Source: Terebella lapidaria
Taxonomy: Eukaryota; Annelida; Polychaeta; Terebellida; Terebellidae
Assembly: GCA_949152475.1 (NCBI GenBank)
Contig: OX424561.1
Location: 3,782,001-3,846,000, forward strand
Length of the DNA stretch: 64,000 nt
Direction: 5' to 3'
In this document: positions 1 through 11,903 of the stretch, piece after piece
Layout: each line of letters opens with the position of its first letter
Numbering within the stretch: the stretch's first letter is position 1
Notes under the pieces: generated by a model
The model's input: only the letters and a program-made list of their open reading frames with translations
Told to the model about the DNA's origin: nothing
The model's database searches: none
Made by a program: the position numbers and the translations under genes

Positions 1-1020
1 AATTTGTCTTGGTCGTTGTACGATGTTGTGCTTATCAGCCAATCAGAGTGTATATTGCATGTGGGTTTCCCCACTGGGTTTCTCTCAATAAAAAAGAATG
101 AGGCTTTTGTTTGTTTTGAGTCTGTGAAAAATATAGCAAATGTTGGGTGTTGAGAGTCGTCCAATATACAGTTTACGGGATTCAATATGGCATTTCTTCA
201 TTACGTAAACTGTTAATTGGACTCAGCATCCAACATTTGTATAATGCTGCCCTCATTCTTGATAAAGATGTTTCTGTTGGCATTACATGTGGTGTTTATT
301 CTCAGACGATTGAGGTCTTATGGAGGAATTAATTTGTTGGAATTGTTAATTTGTCTGTATCAGTTGCACACAGGTATATGGTAACTTCTCTAGCATTGAA
401 TACATGTTAATCTATTTTGTGAGCCCAAATAAAAATCTCTGAAATACACATTGCATTCCACAAGCATACATGTAGACATGCTACAGTCTTAGTAGGCGGA
501 ATTTTGTCCTATTCATTTCATTTTATCTCACACACTAGACATCTGAATACATATGAATCTACCACATTGAAATAATTTTATCTTTTCCTTTTTCCCCTCC
601 TGTTGCCTGTATTAGGAAAGTGATCAATGTTTCTTAGCCATATATAAGCAGCAGACCCACAACATATGCAGCTAATGGGAGTTTTAACTTCTCCTATATC
701 ATGTATATCTTGCATATCCACATGTCACGTCTGTGTGACTGATTCAATATTGGTCGGCCCAGGCTCGCAATCTGGCTTTTAGTCACAACAAGGGATATGT
801 CTGTAATTACATTTCTCCAATAATCAGATCGGTTTTCAAGATCAGTTTTCAACTTCTTGCAGATGGTTTTTCATCCACAAGAAGCTGAATTCAGCTCTGG
901 AATTGATTTTTAAGGGAAATATATCAATGATTTGAGAGGACACATGGGGGCAGTGAGCAGGTTGCCATAGCAGCACATGTCCACTCACAGGTGGGGCCAG
1001 TCACAGGAGGATGGGTAGGG

Positions 1021-1106
1021 TTGTTTACTGGGGTGGGGTGGGGGGCGGGGCGGAGATGGGTGGCCATAGTTCAATGGGGGGGGGGGCTGGAGGGGGGGGG
1101 GGGGGA
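1021..1106 (+). repeat. G-rich low-complexity tract
   Basis: Several runs of four to fourteen G occur close together on the plus strand, separated by a few bases. Such spacing can form G-quadruplexes. It is a low-complexity tract, and no gene lies close enough to suggest a role. Confidence 0.7.
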
Positions 1107-1973
1107 GGATAGCAGGATTGGGATAGTTAACATGATCTATGGAATTGAAGGTATAGTCCCCTCATCAGGGTAAAAATCACCATGACAACAAGCTCAGTTC
1201 ATCTGTCAACACATTCATGTTTCTCTGCTGTTTTCTTGTAAATTTATACCGGTAGTATATATATATTTCATCTCTTGGAAAAATGGAGATCATCAGATCT
1301 TTGAACCAATATTAACAACATTTTCTCAACTAAATATATTTGTTTTGAAACTAGACATAAAAGCCTATAGGCTTTGTGGCATCCCCCAATTTGTTCTTAT
1401 AATTTCAAAGAAAAAAGGATACATAGGCCATTGTAAGTGGGTAAGAGTGAGAGCTCATCAGACAGTTTCTTACCAGAACTGCTTTCTATCATCTTGGCAA
1501 CTTGTCCCACCAGACATTTGCCACCCAAAATGAATGGACAATTACCCAGATGTAAAATGATACGTGACTAAAAAATGCTGTGTCATCTTGGCCAATTTTG
1601 TGATTTCAAAACTTGAACAATACAGTGGAATTTTCACATTCATATTATAACCAAAGGCAAACATTTCCCAGCTAACTAAAACAAATATGATTTGGTCATT
1701 GCATGTGGAATAGAGTTGAATAACAAAACATTCAAACAATACATGTTTGTACAATATAAATGTAGACCGGGCAAATCATTCCCCAAGCAAGTTGGGTCAT
1801 TTGTGTTGGCTTATTAACCAACTATTGTATTCTGTGGGATGTAACTTCATTCATTTACCATGTACACACACTAGTGAACCAGGCTTTAGAGGGGGGGGGG
1901 GAGTGGGGATTATGCATGGATATGAGCCTAGGGTCATGTTGGACATGCTAGTTTTACTGCTGTATCACTTGTC

Positions 1974-2125
1974 AGGCATGACTGAGCAGGGCTGGCTGAG
2001 AGGGGCGGAGCTTATTGCTATGCTGGACAGACTGGCTGATCTTGTAAGGCATGACTGAGCAGGGCTCCCATATACTACAGTGGCTGAGAGGGCGGAGCCT
2101 AGCCTCATGCTGGACATGCAGGCTG
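1974..2125 (+). repeat. Imperfect two-copy direct repeat
   Basis: Two copies of a 70-80-bp unit begin with the shared words GGCATGACTGAGCAGGGCT at 1974 and 2048. Both continue with GGCTGAGAGG-GCGGAGC and a later GCTGGACA. The second copy carries a short insertion. It looks like a decayed tandem duplication. Confidence 0.6.
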
Positions 2126-3173
2126 CAGTCTGTGAATACAGTAGCATGGCTCAGTTACAGTGTTGACTGCATGACTGACCAGGCTTTAAGTATCTGGCTG
2201 CATGGACCCAGCAACTGCATGGGTGCAGGCGAGGGAAAAATTTTAAGTTCAAAAAAAAAAAAAAAAATTACACCCAAAAAAATTTTTTCCCCTGGAAATT
2301 GCATGAATCAAACTAGACGTCAAGGCCTGAAGATGCCTTGGGGCATTTCGTGTGAGTTCTATTCCTACCTAACATTTACCTAAGAGACCGCGTAGAACCA
2401 TAATGACTCTGAATCTGTCAGTGGTCAAAGTTTAAGTGACATACCCCGTCCTTAGGCATTTTTGCGTTTCGCTCTACGACGGACCGTTTCTGAGATATGG
2501 CAAACAGGAAGTGCTGAGTCGGCAAAAAAAAATTCGACACCAGAAGTCGTCTCGACGCAAGATACCCTCTAGACTAGTTAGTCTAGTGCCAGGAGGCCGG
2601 AATTGAGCTCCGTTTCGCTCTACGTCGCACCATTTCCGAGATACGGCCAAACAGGAAGTGCCGAGTCGGCGAAAAAAAAATTCGACACCAGGGGTCGTCT
2701 CGACCCCAGATACACACTAGACTAGTTTGTCTAGTGCCAAAAGGCCGAAACTGAGCTCCGTTTCACTCTACGACACACTGTTTCCGAGATACGGCCAAAC
2801 AGGAAGTGCCGAGTCGGCGAAAAAAAAATTCGACACCAGGGGTCGTCTCGACCCAAGATACACACTAGACTAGTTTGTCTAGTGCCAGGAGGCCGAAATT
2901 GAGCTCCGTTTCGCTCTACGACGCACCGTTTCTGAGATACGGCCAAACAGGAAGTGCCGAGTCGGCGAAAAAAAAAATCGACACCAGGGGTCGTCTCGAC
3001 CGAAGATACACACTAGACTAGTTTGTCTAGTGCCAGGAGGCCGAAATTGAGCTCCGTTTCGCTCTACGACGCACCGTTTCCGAGATATGGCAAACAGGAA
3101 GTGCCGAGTCGGCGAAAAAAAAATTCGACACCAGGGGTCGTCTCGACCCCAGATACACACTAGACTAGTTTGT

Positions 3174-6100
3174 CTAGTGCCAAAAGGCCGAAACTGAGCT
3201 CCGTTTCACTCTACGACACACCGTTTCCGAGATACGGCCAAACAGGAAGTGCCGAGTCGGCGAAAAAAAAATTCGACACCAGGGGTCGTCTCGACCGAAG
3301 ATACACACTAGACTAGTTTGTCTAGTGCCAGGAGGCCGAAATTGAGCTCCGTTTCGCTCTACGACGCACCGTTTCCGAGATACGGCCAAACAGGTAGTGC
3401 CGAGTCGGCGAAAAAAAAAATCGACACCAGGGGTCGTTTCGACCCAAGATACCCCCCTAGACTAATTTGTCTAGTGCCAGAAGGCCGAAATTGAGCTCCG
3501 TTTCGCTCTACGACGTACCGTTTCCGAGATACGGCCAAACAGGAAGTGCCGAGTCGGCGGAAAAAAAAATCGACACCAGGGGTCGTCTCGACCGAAGATA
3601 CACACTAGACTAGTTTGTCTAGTGCCCGGAGGCCGAAATTGAGCTCCGTTTCGCTCTACGACGTACCGTTTCCGAGATACGGCCAAACAGGAAGTGCCGA
3701 GTCGGCGAAAAAAAAATTCGACACCAGGGGTCGTCTCGACCCAAGATACCCCCCTAGACTAGTTTGTCTAGTGCCAGAAGGCCGAAATTCAGCTCCGTTT
3801 CGCTCTACGACGTACCGTTTCCGAGATACGGCCAAACAGGTAGTGCCGAGTCGGCGGAAAAAAAAATCGACACCAGGGGTCGTCTCGACCGAAGATACAC
3901 ACTAGACTAGTTTGTCTAGTGCCCGGAGACCGAAATTGAGCTCCCTTTCGCTCTACGACGTACCGTTTCCGAGATACGGCCAAACAGGAAGTGCCGAGTC
4001 GGCGAAAAAAAAAATCGACACCAGGGGTCGTTTCGACCCAAGATACCCCCTAGACTAGTTTGTCTAGTGCCAGAAGGCCGAAATTGAGCTCCGTTTCGCT
4101 CTACGACGTACCGTTTCCGAGATATGGCAAACAGGAAGTGCCGAGTCGGCGAAAAAAAAATTCGACACCAGGGGTCGTCTCGACCCCAGATACACACTAG
4201 ACTAGTTTGTCTAGTGCCAGAAGGCCGAAATTGAGCTCCGTTTCGCTCTACGACGTACCGTTTCCGAGATATGGCAAACAGGAAGTGCCGAGTCGGCGAA
4301 AAAAAAATTCGACACCAGGGGTCGTCTCGACCCCAGATACACACTAGACTAGTTTGTCTAGTGCCAAAAGGCCGAAATTGAGCTCCGTTTCGCTCTACGA
4401 CGTACCGTTTCCGAGATATGGCAAACAGGAAGTGCCGAGTCGGCGAAAAAAAAATTCGACACCAGGGGTCGTCTCGACCCCAGATACACACTAGACTAGT
4501 TTGTCTAGTGCCAAAAGGCCGAAACTGAGCTCCGTTTCACTCTACGACACACCGTTTCCGAGATACGGCCAAACAGGAAGTGCCGAGTCGGCGAAAAAAA
4601 AATTCGACACCAGGGGTCGTCTCGACCGAAGATACACACTAGACTAGTTTGTCTAGTGCCAGGAGGCCGAAATTGAGCTCCGTTTCGCTCTACGACGCAC
4701 CGTTTCCGAGATACCGCCAAACAGGAAGTGCCGAGTCCGCGAAAAAAAAAATTGACACCAGGGGTCGTTTCGACCCAAGATACCCCCCTAGACTAGTTTG
4801 TCTAGTGCCAAAAGGCCGAAATTGAGCTCCGTTTCGCTCTACGACGTACCGTTTCCGAGATACGGCCAAACAGGAAGTGCCGAGTCGGCGGAAAAAAAAA
4901 TCGACACCAGGGGTCGTCTCGACCGAAGATACACACTAGACTAGTTTGTCTAGTGCCCGGAGGCCGAAATTGAGCTCCGTTTCGCTCTACGACGTACCGT
5001 TTCCGAGATACGGCCAAACAGGAAGTGCCGAGTCGGCGAAAAAAAAATTCGACACCAGGGGTCGTCTCGACCCAAGATACCCCCCTAGACTAGTTTGTCT
5101 AGTGCCAGAAGGCCGAAATTCAGCTCCGTTTCGCTCTACGACGTACCGTTTCCGAGATACGGCCAAACAGGTAGTGCCGAGTCGGCGGAAAAAAAAATCG
5201 ACACCAGGGGTCGTCTCGACCGAAGATACACACTAGACTAGTTTGTCTAGTGCCCGGAGGCCGAAATTGAGCTCCCTTTCGCTCTACGACGTACCGTTTC
5301 CGAGATACGGCCAAACAGGAAGTGCCGAGTCGGCGAAAAAAAAAATCGACACCAGGGGTCGTTTCGACCCAAGATACCCCCTAGACTAGTTTGTCTAGTG
5401 CCAGAAGGCCGAAATTGAGCTCCGTTTCGCTCTACGACGTACCGTTTCCGAGATATGGCAAACAGGAAGTGCCGAGTCGGCGAAAAAAAAATTCGACACC
5501 AGGGGTCGTCTCGACCCCAGATACACACTAGACTAGTTTGTCTAGTGCCAGAAGGCCGAAATTGAGCTCCGTTTCGCTCTACGACGTACCGTTTCCGAGA
5601 TATGGCAAACAGGAAGTGCCGAGTCGGCGAAAAAAAAATTCGACACCAGGGGTCGTCTCGACCCCAGATACACACTAGACTAGTTTGTCTAGTGCCAAAA
5701 GGCCGAAATTGAGCTCCGTTTCGCTCTACGACGTACCGTTTCCGAGATATGGCAAACAGGAAGTGCCGAGTCGGCGAAAAAAAAATTCGACACCAGGGGT
5801 CGTCTCGACCCCAGATACACACTAGACTAGTTTGTCTAGTGCCAAAAGGCCGAAACTGAGCTCCGTTTCACTCTACGACACACCGTTTCCGAGATACGGC
5901 CAAACAGGAAGTGCCGAGTCGGCGAAAAAAAAATTCGACACCAGGGGTCGTCTCGACCGAAGATACACACTAGACTAGTTTGTCTAGTGCCAGGAGGCCG
6001 AAATTGAGCTCCGTTTCGCTCTACGACGCACCGTTTCCGAGATACCGCCAAACAGGAAGTGCCGAGTCCGCGAAAAAAAAAATTGACACCAGGGGTCGTT

Positions 6101-6410
6101 TCGACCCAAGATACCCCCCTAGACTAGTTTGTCTAGTGCCAAAAGGCCGAAATTGAGCTCCGTTTCGCTCTACGACGTACCGTTTCCGAGATACGGCCAA
6201 ACAGGAAGTGCCGAGTCGGCGGAAAAAAAAATCGACACCAGGGGTCGTCTCGACCGAAGATACACACTAGACTAGTTTGTCTAGTGCCCGGAGGCCGAAA
6301 TTGAGCTCCGTTTCGCTCTACGACGTACCGTTTCCGAGATACGGCCAAACAGGAAGTGCCGAGTCGGCGAAAAAAAAATTCGACACCAGGGGTCGTCTCG
6401 ACCCAAGATA
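3174..6410. repeat. 1331-bp higher-order repeat within the satellite
   Basis: Blocks of nine 148-bp units recur with a period of 1331 bp. The same unit variants lie at 3174, 4505 and 5836, at 3471, 4802 and 6133, and at 3615, 4946 and 6277. Two full blocks and part of a third are present. Translated as a marker, matching 191-codon blocks at 3916-4491 and 5247-5822 differ at one residue. Identity between blocks is therefore far higher than between neighbouring units, which is the pattern expected from recent unequal exchange of whole blocks. Confidence 0.95.
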
Positions 6411-6501
6411 CCCCCCTAGATACCCCCCTCGACCGAAGATACACACGTCGTCTCGACCCAAGATACCCCCCTAGATACCCCCCTCGACCGAAGATACACA
6501 C
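6392..6501. repeat. 55-bp duplication at the edge of the higher-order repeat
   Basis: A 55-bp piece starting GTCGTCTCGACCC at 6392 is repeated at once at 6447. It joins the end of one unit type (CCCCCCTAGATACCCCCC) to another (TCGACCGAAGATACACAC). The third higher-order block loses register here, so this marks a rearrangement junction. Confidence 0.85.
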
Positions 6502-7760
6502 TAGACTAGTTTGTCTAGTGCCAGGAGGCCGAAATTGAGCTCCGTTTCGCTCTACGACGTACCGTTTCCGAGATACGGCCAAACAGGAAGTGCCGAGTCG
6601 GCGAAAAAAAAAATCGACACCAGGGGTCGTTTCGACCCAAGATACCCCCTAGACTAGTTTGTCTAGTGCCAGAAGGCCGAAATTGAGCTCCGTTTCGCTC
6701 TACGACGTACCGTTTCCGAGATATGGCAAACAGGAAGTGCCGAGTCGGCGAAAAAAAAATTCGACACCAGGGGTCGTCTCGACCCCAGATACACACTAGA
6801 CTAGTTTGTCTAGTGCCAAAAGGCCGAAACTGAGCTCCGTTTCACTCTACGACACACTGTTTCCGAGATACGGCCAAACAGGAAGTGCCGAGTCGGCGAA
6901 AAAAAAATTCGACACCAGGGGTCGTCTCGACCCAAGATACACACTAGACTAGTTTGTCTAGTGCCAGGAGGCCGAAATTGAGCTCCGTTTCGCTCTACGA
7001 CGCACCGTTTCCGAGATACCGCCAAACAGGAAGTGCCGAGTCCGCGAAAAAAAAAATCGACACCAGGGGTCGTTTCGACCCAAGATACACCCCTAGACTA
7101 GTTTGTCTAGTGCCAGAAGGCCGAAATTGAGCTCCGTTTCGCTCTACGACGTACCGTTTCCGAGATACGGCCAAACAGGAAGTGCCGAGTCGGCGAAAAA
7201 AAAATTTGACACCAGGGGACGTCTCGACCGAAGATACACACTAGACTAGTTTGTCTAGTGCCAGGAGGCCGAAATTGAGCTCCGTTTCGCTCTACGACAT
7301 ACCGTTTCCGAGATACGGCCAAACAGGAAGTGCCGAGTCGGCGAAAAAAAAAATCGACACCAGGGGTCGTTTCGACCCAAGATACACACTAGACTAGTTT
7401 GTCTAGTGCCAGGAGGCCGAAATTGAGCTCCGTTTCGCTCTACGACATACCGTTTCCGAGATACGGCCAAACAGGAAGTGCCGAGTCGGCGAAAAAAAAA
7501 TTCGACACCAGGGGTCGTTTTGACCCAAGATACACACTAGACTAGTTTGTCTAGTGCCAGGAGGCCGAAATTGAGCTCCGTTTCGCTCTACGACATACCG
7601 TTTCCGAGATACGGCCAAACAGGAAGTGCCGAGTCGGCAAAAAAAAAAATCGACACCAGGGGTCGTTTTGACCCAAAATACACACTAGACTAGTTTGTCT
7701 AGTGCCAGGAGGCCGAAATTGAGCTCCGTTTCGCTCTACGACACACCGTTTCCGAGATAT

Positions 7761-8115
7761 GCAAGAAAGCCTCAAGGATGAATCAGCAAAAATTCTTCCG
7801 AGCTCTAGGTCAAAGGTCGTTCGACGGAGTGATCCCAAAATCAATAGGGTTCTTCCTTGGTGGTATATGAACTCCCATGCAGAGAATACTTGCCATTGCA
7901 TGAATACTTTTTGAGTTTTCGATCGGAAACCAAGTCTCAAAATCAACCTTGATTTCATCCTCACGGACCTCACGGACCCCGGAGCCGCCTCCAAAACAAT
8001 AGGGGTCTTCCATGTAATATTTCTGACCAGTGGTGTAAATTTGGACAAGATCCGTTCAGGCGTTCCCGAGTTATTGATCGGAAACCAAAACGGCGGAAAG
8101 TAAAAAAAAAAGAAG

Positions 8116-8152
<37 letters not shown>

Positions 8153-8430
8153 AGACAAAACCATAAGGGCATTTCGGGCCGAAATGCCCTAATTATGACA
8201 TTGACAGGAATCGCCCGATTTTTTTTTCCAAAATGGCCGCTGGCGGCCATCTTGGATTTCGGATCTCGACGAAAAACAATAGGGGTCAGGAGCAAAGTAT
8301 TTCGGATGAGCTGTGAAAATTTCGGAAAGATAGATCAAGGCGTTCAAGAGTTATGATCCGGAAACCAAACGGCGGGAAAAAAAAACAAAAAACATAAGGT
8401 CTCCCGATTTTCAATCGGGATGCCTAATAA
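7761..8430. repeat. Hairpin-rich dispersed repeat flanking the satellite
   Basis: The satellite passes directly into sequence with two related modules. Each contains ACAATAGGGGTC and, about 90 bases later, a phrase close to GTTATTGATCGGAAACCAAA with CGGCGG. Perfect or near-perfect short palindromes follow: AGGGCATTTCGG/CCGAAATGCCCT with a one-base loop (8167-8191), ATGGCCGC/GCGGCCAT near 8234, and CCCGATT/AATCGGG (8404-8420). An A-run of about 30 lies at 8120-8150. It resembles non-autonomous element ends; the family is not identified. Confidence 0.7.
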
Positions 8431-9521
8431 AAGTAAATAGTTAATGAGGTGAGAAATTTTGTTACCAAATGCAGAAATTTTAAATGAACATATGAAAATT
8501 GCCATGTGGAACATGAAAACCATAGAGGTTACCCAATAATTTACGTACATATGTAGTATGATAAGACTTCATCTCTCGAAATGACGCATTGTGAGAATCT
8601 GTTTTATCAGTACTTGATACTGATGCAGTATGTCTACACTTACATGTAAACATATGATTCATACAAGTACCGATATAGACCATGATATATGAGCATGCTC
8701 ATATTTACATGTACGGACTTCCTCAATACATGTACATTACACCAGGGATTCAGTGATGCTGCACAGATTTCCTCAGTGTATATAAATACATGTAATGTTA
8801 ATGACATGATCCCATATACGATACTAAAACACCAGTACATATATGTAAAATACATGTACATACATGTACTAGTGCATGCACTGTAGGCCTACTGCCATGG
8901 AACAGGCTCACTAACCGGTTATGAATCATTTTAAAGTCCTGAGTCATACAAGATTTATGAGATCAAGGCTGGTACGACACACACACGTGGAATACATTCC
9001 CAGTGTAATACATGTATGAATTGCAATAAGCATGATAAGGAAGTTGGGATATCATGAATATTGTATGGAATGATATGAGCACAACAGTTGATATTCATAG
9101 GCTTGATATTAATCAATGATTTTACCTAGTATATAGTTGATGTTTAGTGTTTCAATATTGAGTGGAACTGATTTTTGGATTGAAACCAGTTTCAATCGAT
9201 TTTATTGATAATACACAACTGAGCTTATCATTCAAGAATAACACAAACAAACTTTGACATATCAATTACAGATATTCAGTATGAAGGAAATCATTGATTA
9301 TAGTGATCTATATTTGTGGGAGTAGGTCAACTAGCAGATCATACTTTCTCACATCAAAAAGGCTACAACAATACATGCACATATATTGAAACAAACGCTG
9401 TATTGGAAATAATTAATAACCCGTTAATCTTGCCTGTAAAGGTAAAATTTTTCACCAGGTCATAACCTAATTTTATAAGATTGCAGCCAAGCACATCTAG
9501 TGACAACTGTCATTGACTAAC
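8431..9521. other. Intergenic or intronic, no gene recognised
   Basis: The stretch is AT-rich with many TACATGTA-type words between 8640 and 8880. It lies downstream of the minus-strand exons at 9.5-10.9 kb, so further exons of that gene could be here, but I could not identify any. Confidence 0.4.
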
Positions 9522-10870
9522 CTCGACTATCTCCCGATTGCTGTCCAGTCCATCAGGAGGATATGACGATAGTGTTTTCAATCCATCGCACATTTCCTGT
9601 TCTGACCCCTCGGATGCTCTTTGTTCTGCAAAACATGACACGTGGAAACTGTCATAGTTATCTTTCAAAAAGTAACGGGATAGGACTAAGCAGTGCTCTA
9701 CATAATAAGTGTGAAGCAATATACAGCAGTTGCAAAGAATCTTTCAATAAAAACATCTGCAAACAACATCGAGTCTAGCAGCGTATCATTAGCTTCGAGA
9801 TCAGGTGATCACACCCCTGATTAGTAACTTTCTTTGTTACGAGCCTGAATTGGCTGATACAAATGAAACATCATAACAATCAATGTAGCATCCAACATTA
9901 TAACAGCAGTTTTGTTTCCCACAATCAGATCTCGTCTTTCACTGAACTTTATGAAATGTGTGGAGTGGACAGACAACCCGGATATCTCATTTCAGTGAGG
10001 GAACATTAGTTCATCTTTGATCATAACATGTGAATAGTACAAATCTTTTGTCTTGTCTTGTCTGTTACGTGTTGAAACTCTATTCAAGTATATTACACGG
10101 GAGTGCGTGTGCACACACAATTATTGGGACGGCATGTCCAAGATGCCATCTATTTCTTGTACTGTGGCATCTGGGGTGCTGTTCCATTCCGGTATAGTCC
10201 GGGGAAAAAATGATTGTTTGTACACCAGGCTTTTGGCTTCAATTGTTCGAAGCTTCGTGCTATTGACCGACCTTGTTCTGGTACTTGCTGGAGTTACATA
10301 ATCGTTTGAGTTTATTGCGACCTTCCCATTTATTATTTTGCCCATAGTATATAGTAAGCCAAGGAAATTACTGGGGAGTATTATAATACAAAACTATGTC
10401 AACATACTGCAAATATTGGTGAGAATGTCACCGATGAAGACCGTGACAGTGGGCGAGAGATGCAGCATTCTGCGGCCGGACTGGAATGGGACTTCGGGGA
10501 TGCGGTTCGCGGGGTATGGCATTCCGTCGGCTCCGGTTGAGTACACAAGCTGTCTCTTGGCCGGGTTTGGGGTGTCCGGCGGCTGTTGTTTGGGGCTCGG
10601 TACGCTGGCGTCAGTCGGTACGCGGGTGTGCATCTGGACGTTACCAGGACACGACTGGACCGTGTTGGCTTGCTGGGATCCCTGTCCCTGGCAGTCACAA
10701 CCCCCGCCGCCGCCTGTCGGCTCTTGGAAAGTCAGTATCTGTTCTTGACCGTGCTCGTTCACCAGATGAATGTTCGTAAACTTGCATGATTGCGATTGAC
10801 ATGCAGTAAACAACACACTTGTCGCTAAAATTAATGTCCAAATGTTGTAAACAAACTTGTTGCATGACAT
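9522..10870 (-). CDS. 5' exons of a secreted or surface protein gene, family unknown
   Basis: Exon 1 runs from 10870 down to 10432 and exon 2 from 9625 down to 9522. Exon 1 opens with a Met and a hydrophobic stretch ending TACQSQSC, a typical signal peptide of about 26 residues. It continues with a Gly-Gly-Gly-Gly-Gly/Cys segment near residue 52 and a Pro/Gln-rich part. The donor G|GTGACA leaves phase 1. The exon 2 acceptor TTTTGCAG restores the frame, which supports the model, and exon 2 ends at GAG|GTTAGT in phase 0. Exon 2 encodes an acidic stretch beginning EQRASEGSEQEM. No stop codon is reached, so more exons must lie at lower coordinates. The exon 1 region is GC-rich compared with its flanks, as in many first exons. 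I do not recognise the family. Confidence 0.6.
9626..10431 (-). other. Intron between the two minus-strand exons
   Basis: The 806-bp intron is set by GTGACA at the 5' side and TTTTGCAG at the 3' side on the minus strand. Apart from AT-rich sequence I see no embedded element. Confidence 0.5.
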
Positions 10871-11101
10871 GCTGGCAGCTGTTTTGGAGTCGAAATGGCA
10901 CTACACGTGTGCGGTGGCACTGATCTCGACATTCGCCAGGTGGCGAAACTAGGACTCTCAGGCGATACAACGCCTGAAATAGTCGACAGGTGTCAGGACT
11001 GTTCTTATCGGGACGTTACTTTTTCTGATTGGCTGCGAAGAACCGCGAGATGCCTATATTATTTCCATGAAAAAAAAAAGAAAAAAAAAGAGGAAAAACT
11101 A

Positions 11102-11846
11102 CGGTGGCTTATTTCTCCCACAACTAGATAAAATTTCGTTTGAAAAAGATTCAGATATAAATATTTTAATTAGGCCTACACACGTACGGAGCAAATGTTT
11201 CCTTCGCGAAGCAAACGTTTCCTACACAAAGTAAATAGTTTGCTTTGCGTAGCAAATGTTTCCTTCACGAAGCAAACATAATCTTCACAAAGCAAATAGT
11301 TTGCTTTGCGTAGCAATTAAATGTTTCCCCGGATGTTTCCTTCATGAAGCAAACGTTTACTACACGAAGCAAATAGTTTCCTTCATGAAGCAAACGTTTC
11401 CTACACGAAGCAAATAGTTTCCTACACGGAGCAAATGTTTTCTTCACGAAGCAAACGTTTCCTACATGAAGCAAATAGTTTACTTTGCGTAGCAAATGTT
11501 TCCTTCGCGAAGGAAATGTTTTCTACAAGTAGCAAATAGTTTTCTATGCGAAATCAACATTTGCTACGCCTAAGAAACCTTTTATACATAAACTGATTAG
11601 TTTCCTCTCTGAAAAAAAGGTTGAAAAATAAAAGACATTTGCTACGTGTAGTAAACTATTTGCTTCATGTAAAAAAAATGTTTGCTTCGGGAAGGAAACA
11701 TTTGCTCCACGTAGTAAAATATTTGCTTCGTGTAGAAAACGTTTGCTTCGTGAAGGAAACATTTGCTACGCGAAGGAAACATTTACTCCATGTAGAATTT
11801 TTTTTAAAAACGAAATTAATCTAATTGTGGCAGAAATAAGCCACCG
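11102..11846. mobile_element. Foldback-like inverted-repeat element
   Basis: The ends are inverted: CGGTGGCTTATTTCT at 11102 matches the reverse complement of AGAAATAAGCCACCG at 11832-11846, and the match continues with gaps for about 40 bp. Inside are many copies of a ~20-bp word of the type GAAGCAAACGTTTCC on the left and its complement on the right, so the whole element folds on itself. Flanks are GAAAAACTA on the left and GAAAATACTA on the right, a possible diverged 9-10-bp target duplication. Drosophila FB elements have inverted arms made of short tandem repeats and 9-bp duplications; the similarity is structural only. Confidence 0.8.
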
Positions 11847-11903
11847 GAAAATACTAACACAGTTACATTTAGATCTGAATGTGGGCCTAGCCCTAAGCCC
11901 TAT

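Larger units (their letters stand above)
1..2462. other. Region with no gene recognised
   Basis: I find no exon that I can defend on either strand. Open frames are all under about 110 codons and show no family motif. The stretch holds a G-rich tract, a short imperfect duplication near 2.0 kb and an A-rich run near 2255. Confidence 0.5.
2463..7760. repeat. 148-bp tandem satellite array, about 36 units
   Basis: A unit of 148 bp repeats head to tail for 5.3 kb; unit starts late in the array fall at 7107, 7255, 7403 and 7551. Each unit contains GAGCTCCGTTTCGCTCTACG, GCCGAGTCGGC followed by 8-10 A, GACACCAGGGGTCGT, and ACTAGAC-TAGTTT-GTCTAGT. Three short inverted repeats per unit are visible: GCCGA/TCGGC, GGGTCG/CGACCC in most units, and ACTAGAC/GTCTAGT. 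The first unit is the most diverged, and the array stops inside a unit at 7760. Long stop-free minus-strand frames are a by-product of the repeat and not a gene. Confidence 0.97.

Noticed and set aside
2463..7760. CRISPR-like array
   Set aside because: Repeats are 148 bp head to tail with no unique spacers, in an animal genome.
2731..8048. Many open frames of 70-190 codons on the minus strand with repeated peptides such as RKRYVVERNGAQFRP
   Set aside because: They are the translated 148-bp satellite. The period is not a multiple of three, so frames end after one or a few units, and no splice or start context supports a gene.
10338..10789. Plus-strand frames of 67-136 codons over 10.3-10.8 kb
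   Set aside because: They overlap the GC-rich minus-strand exon that has a signal peptide and a matching downstream exon. They are shadow frames.
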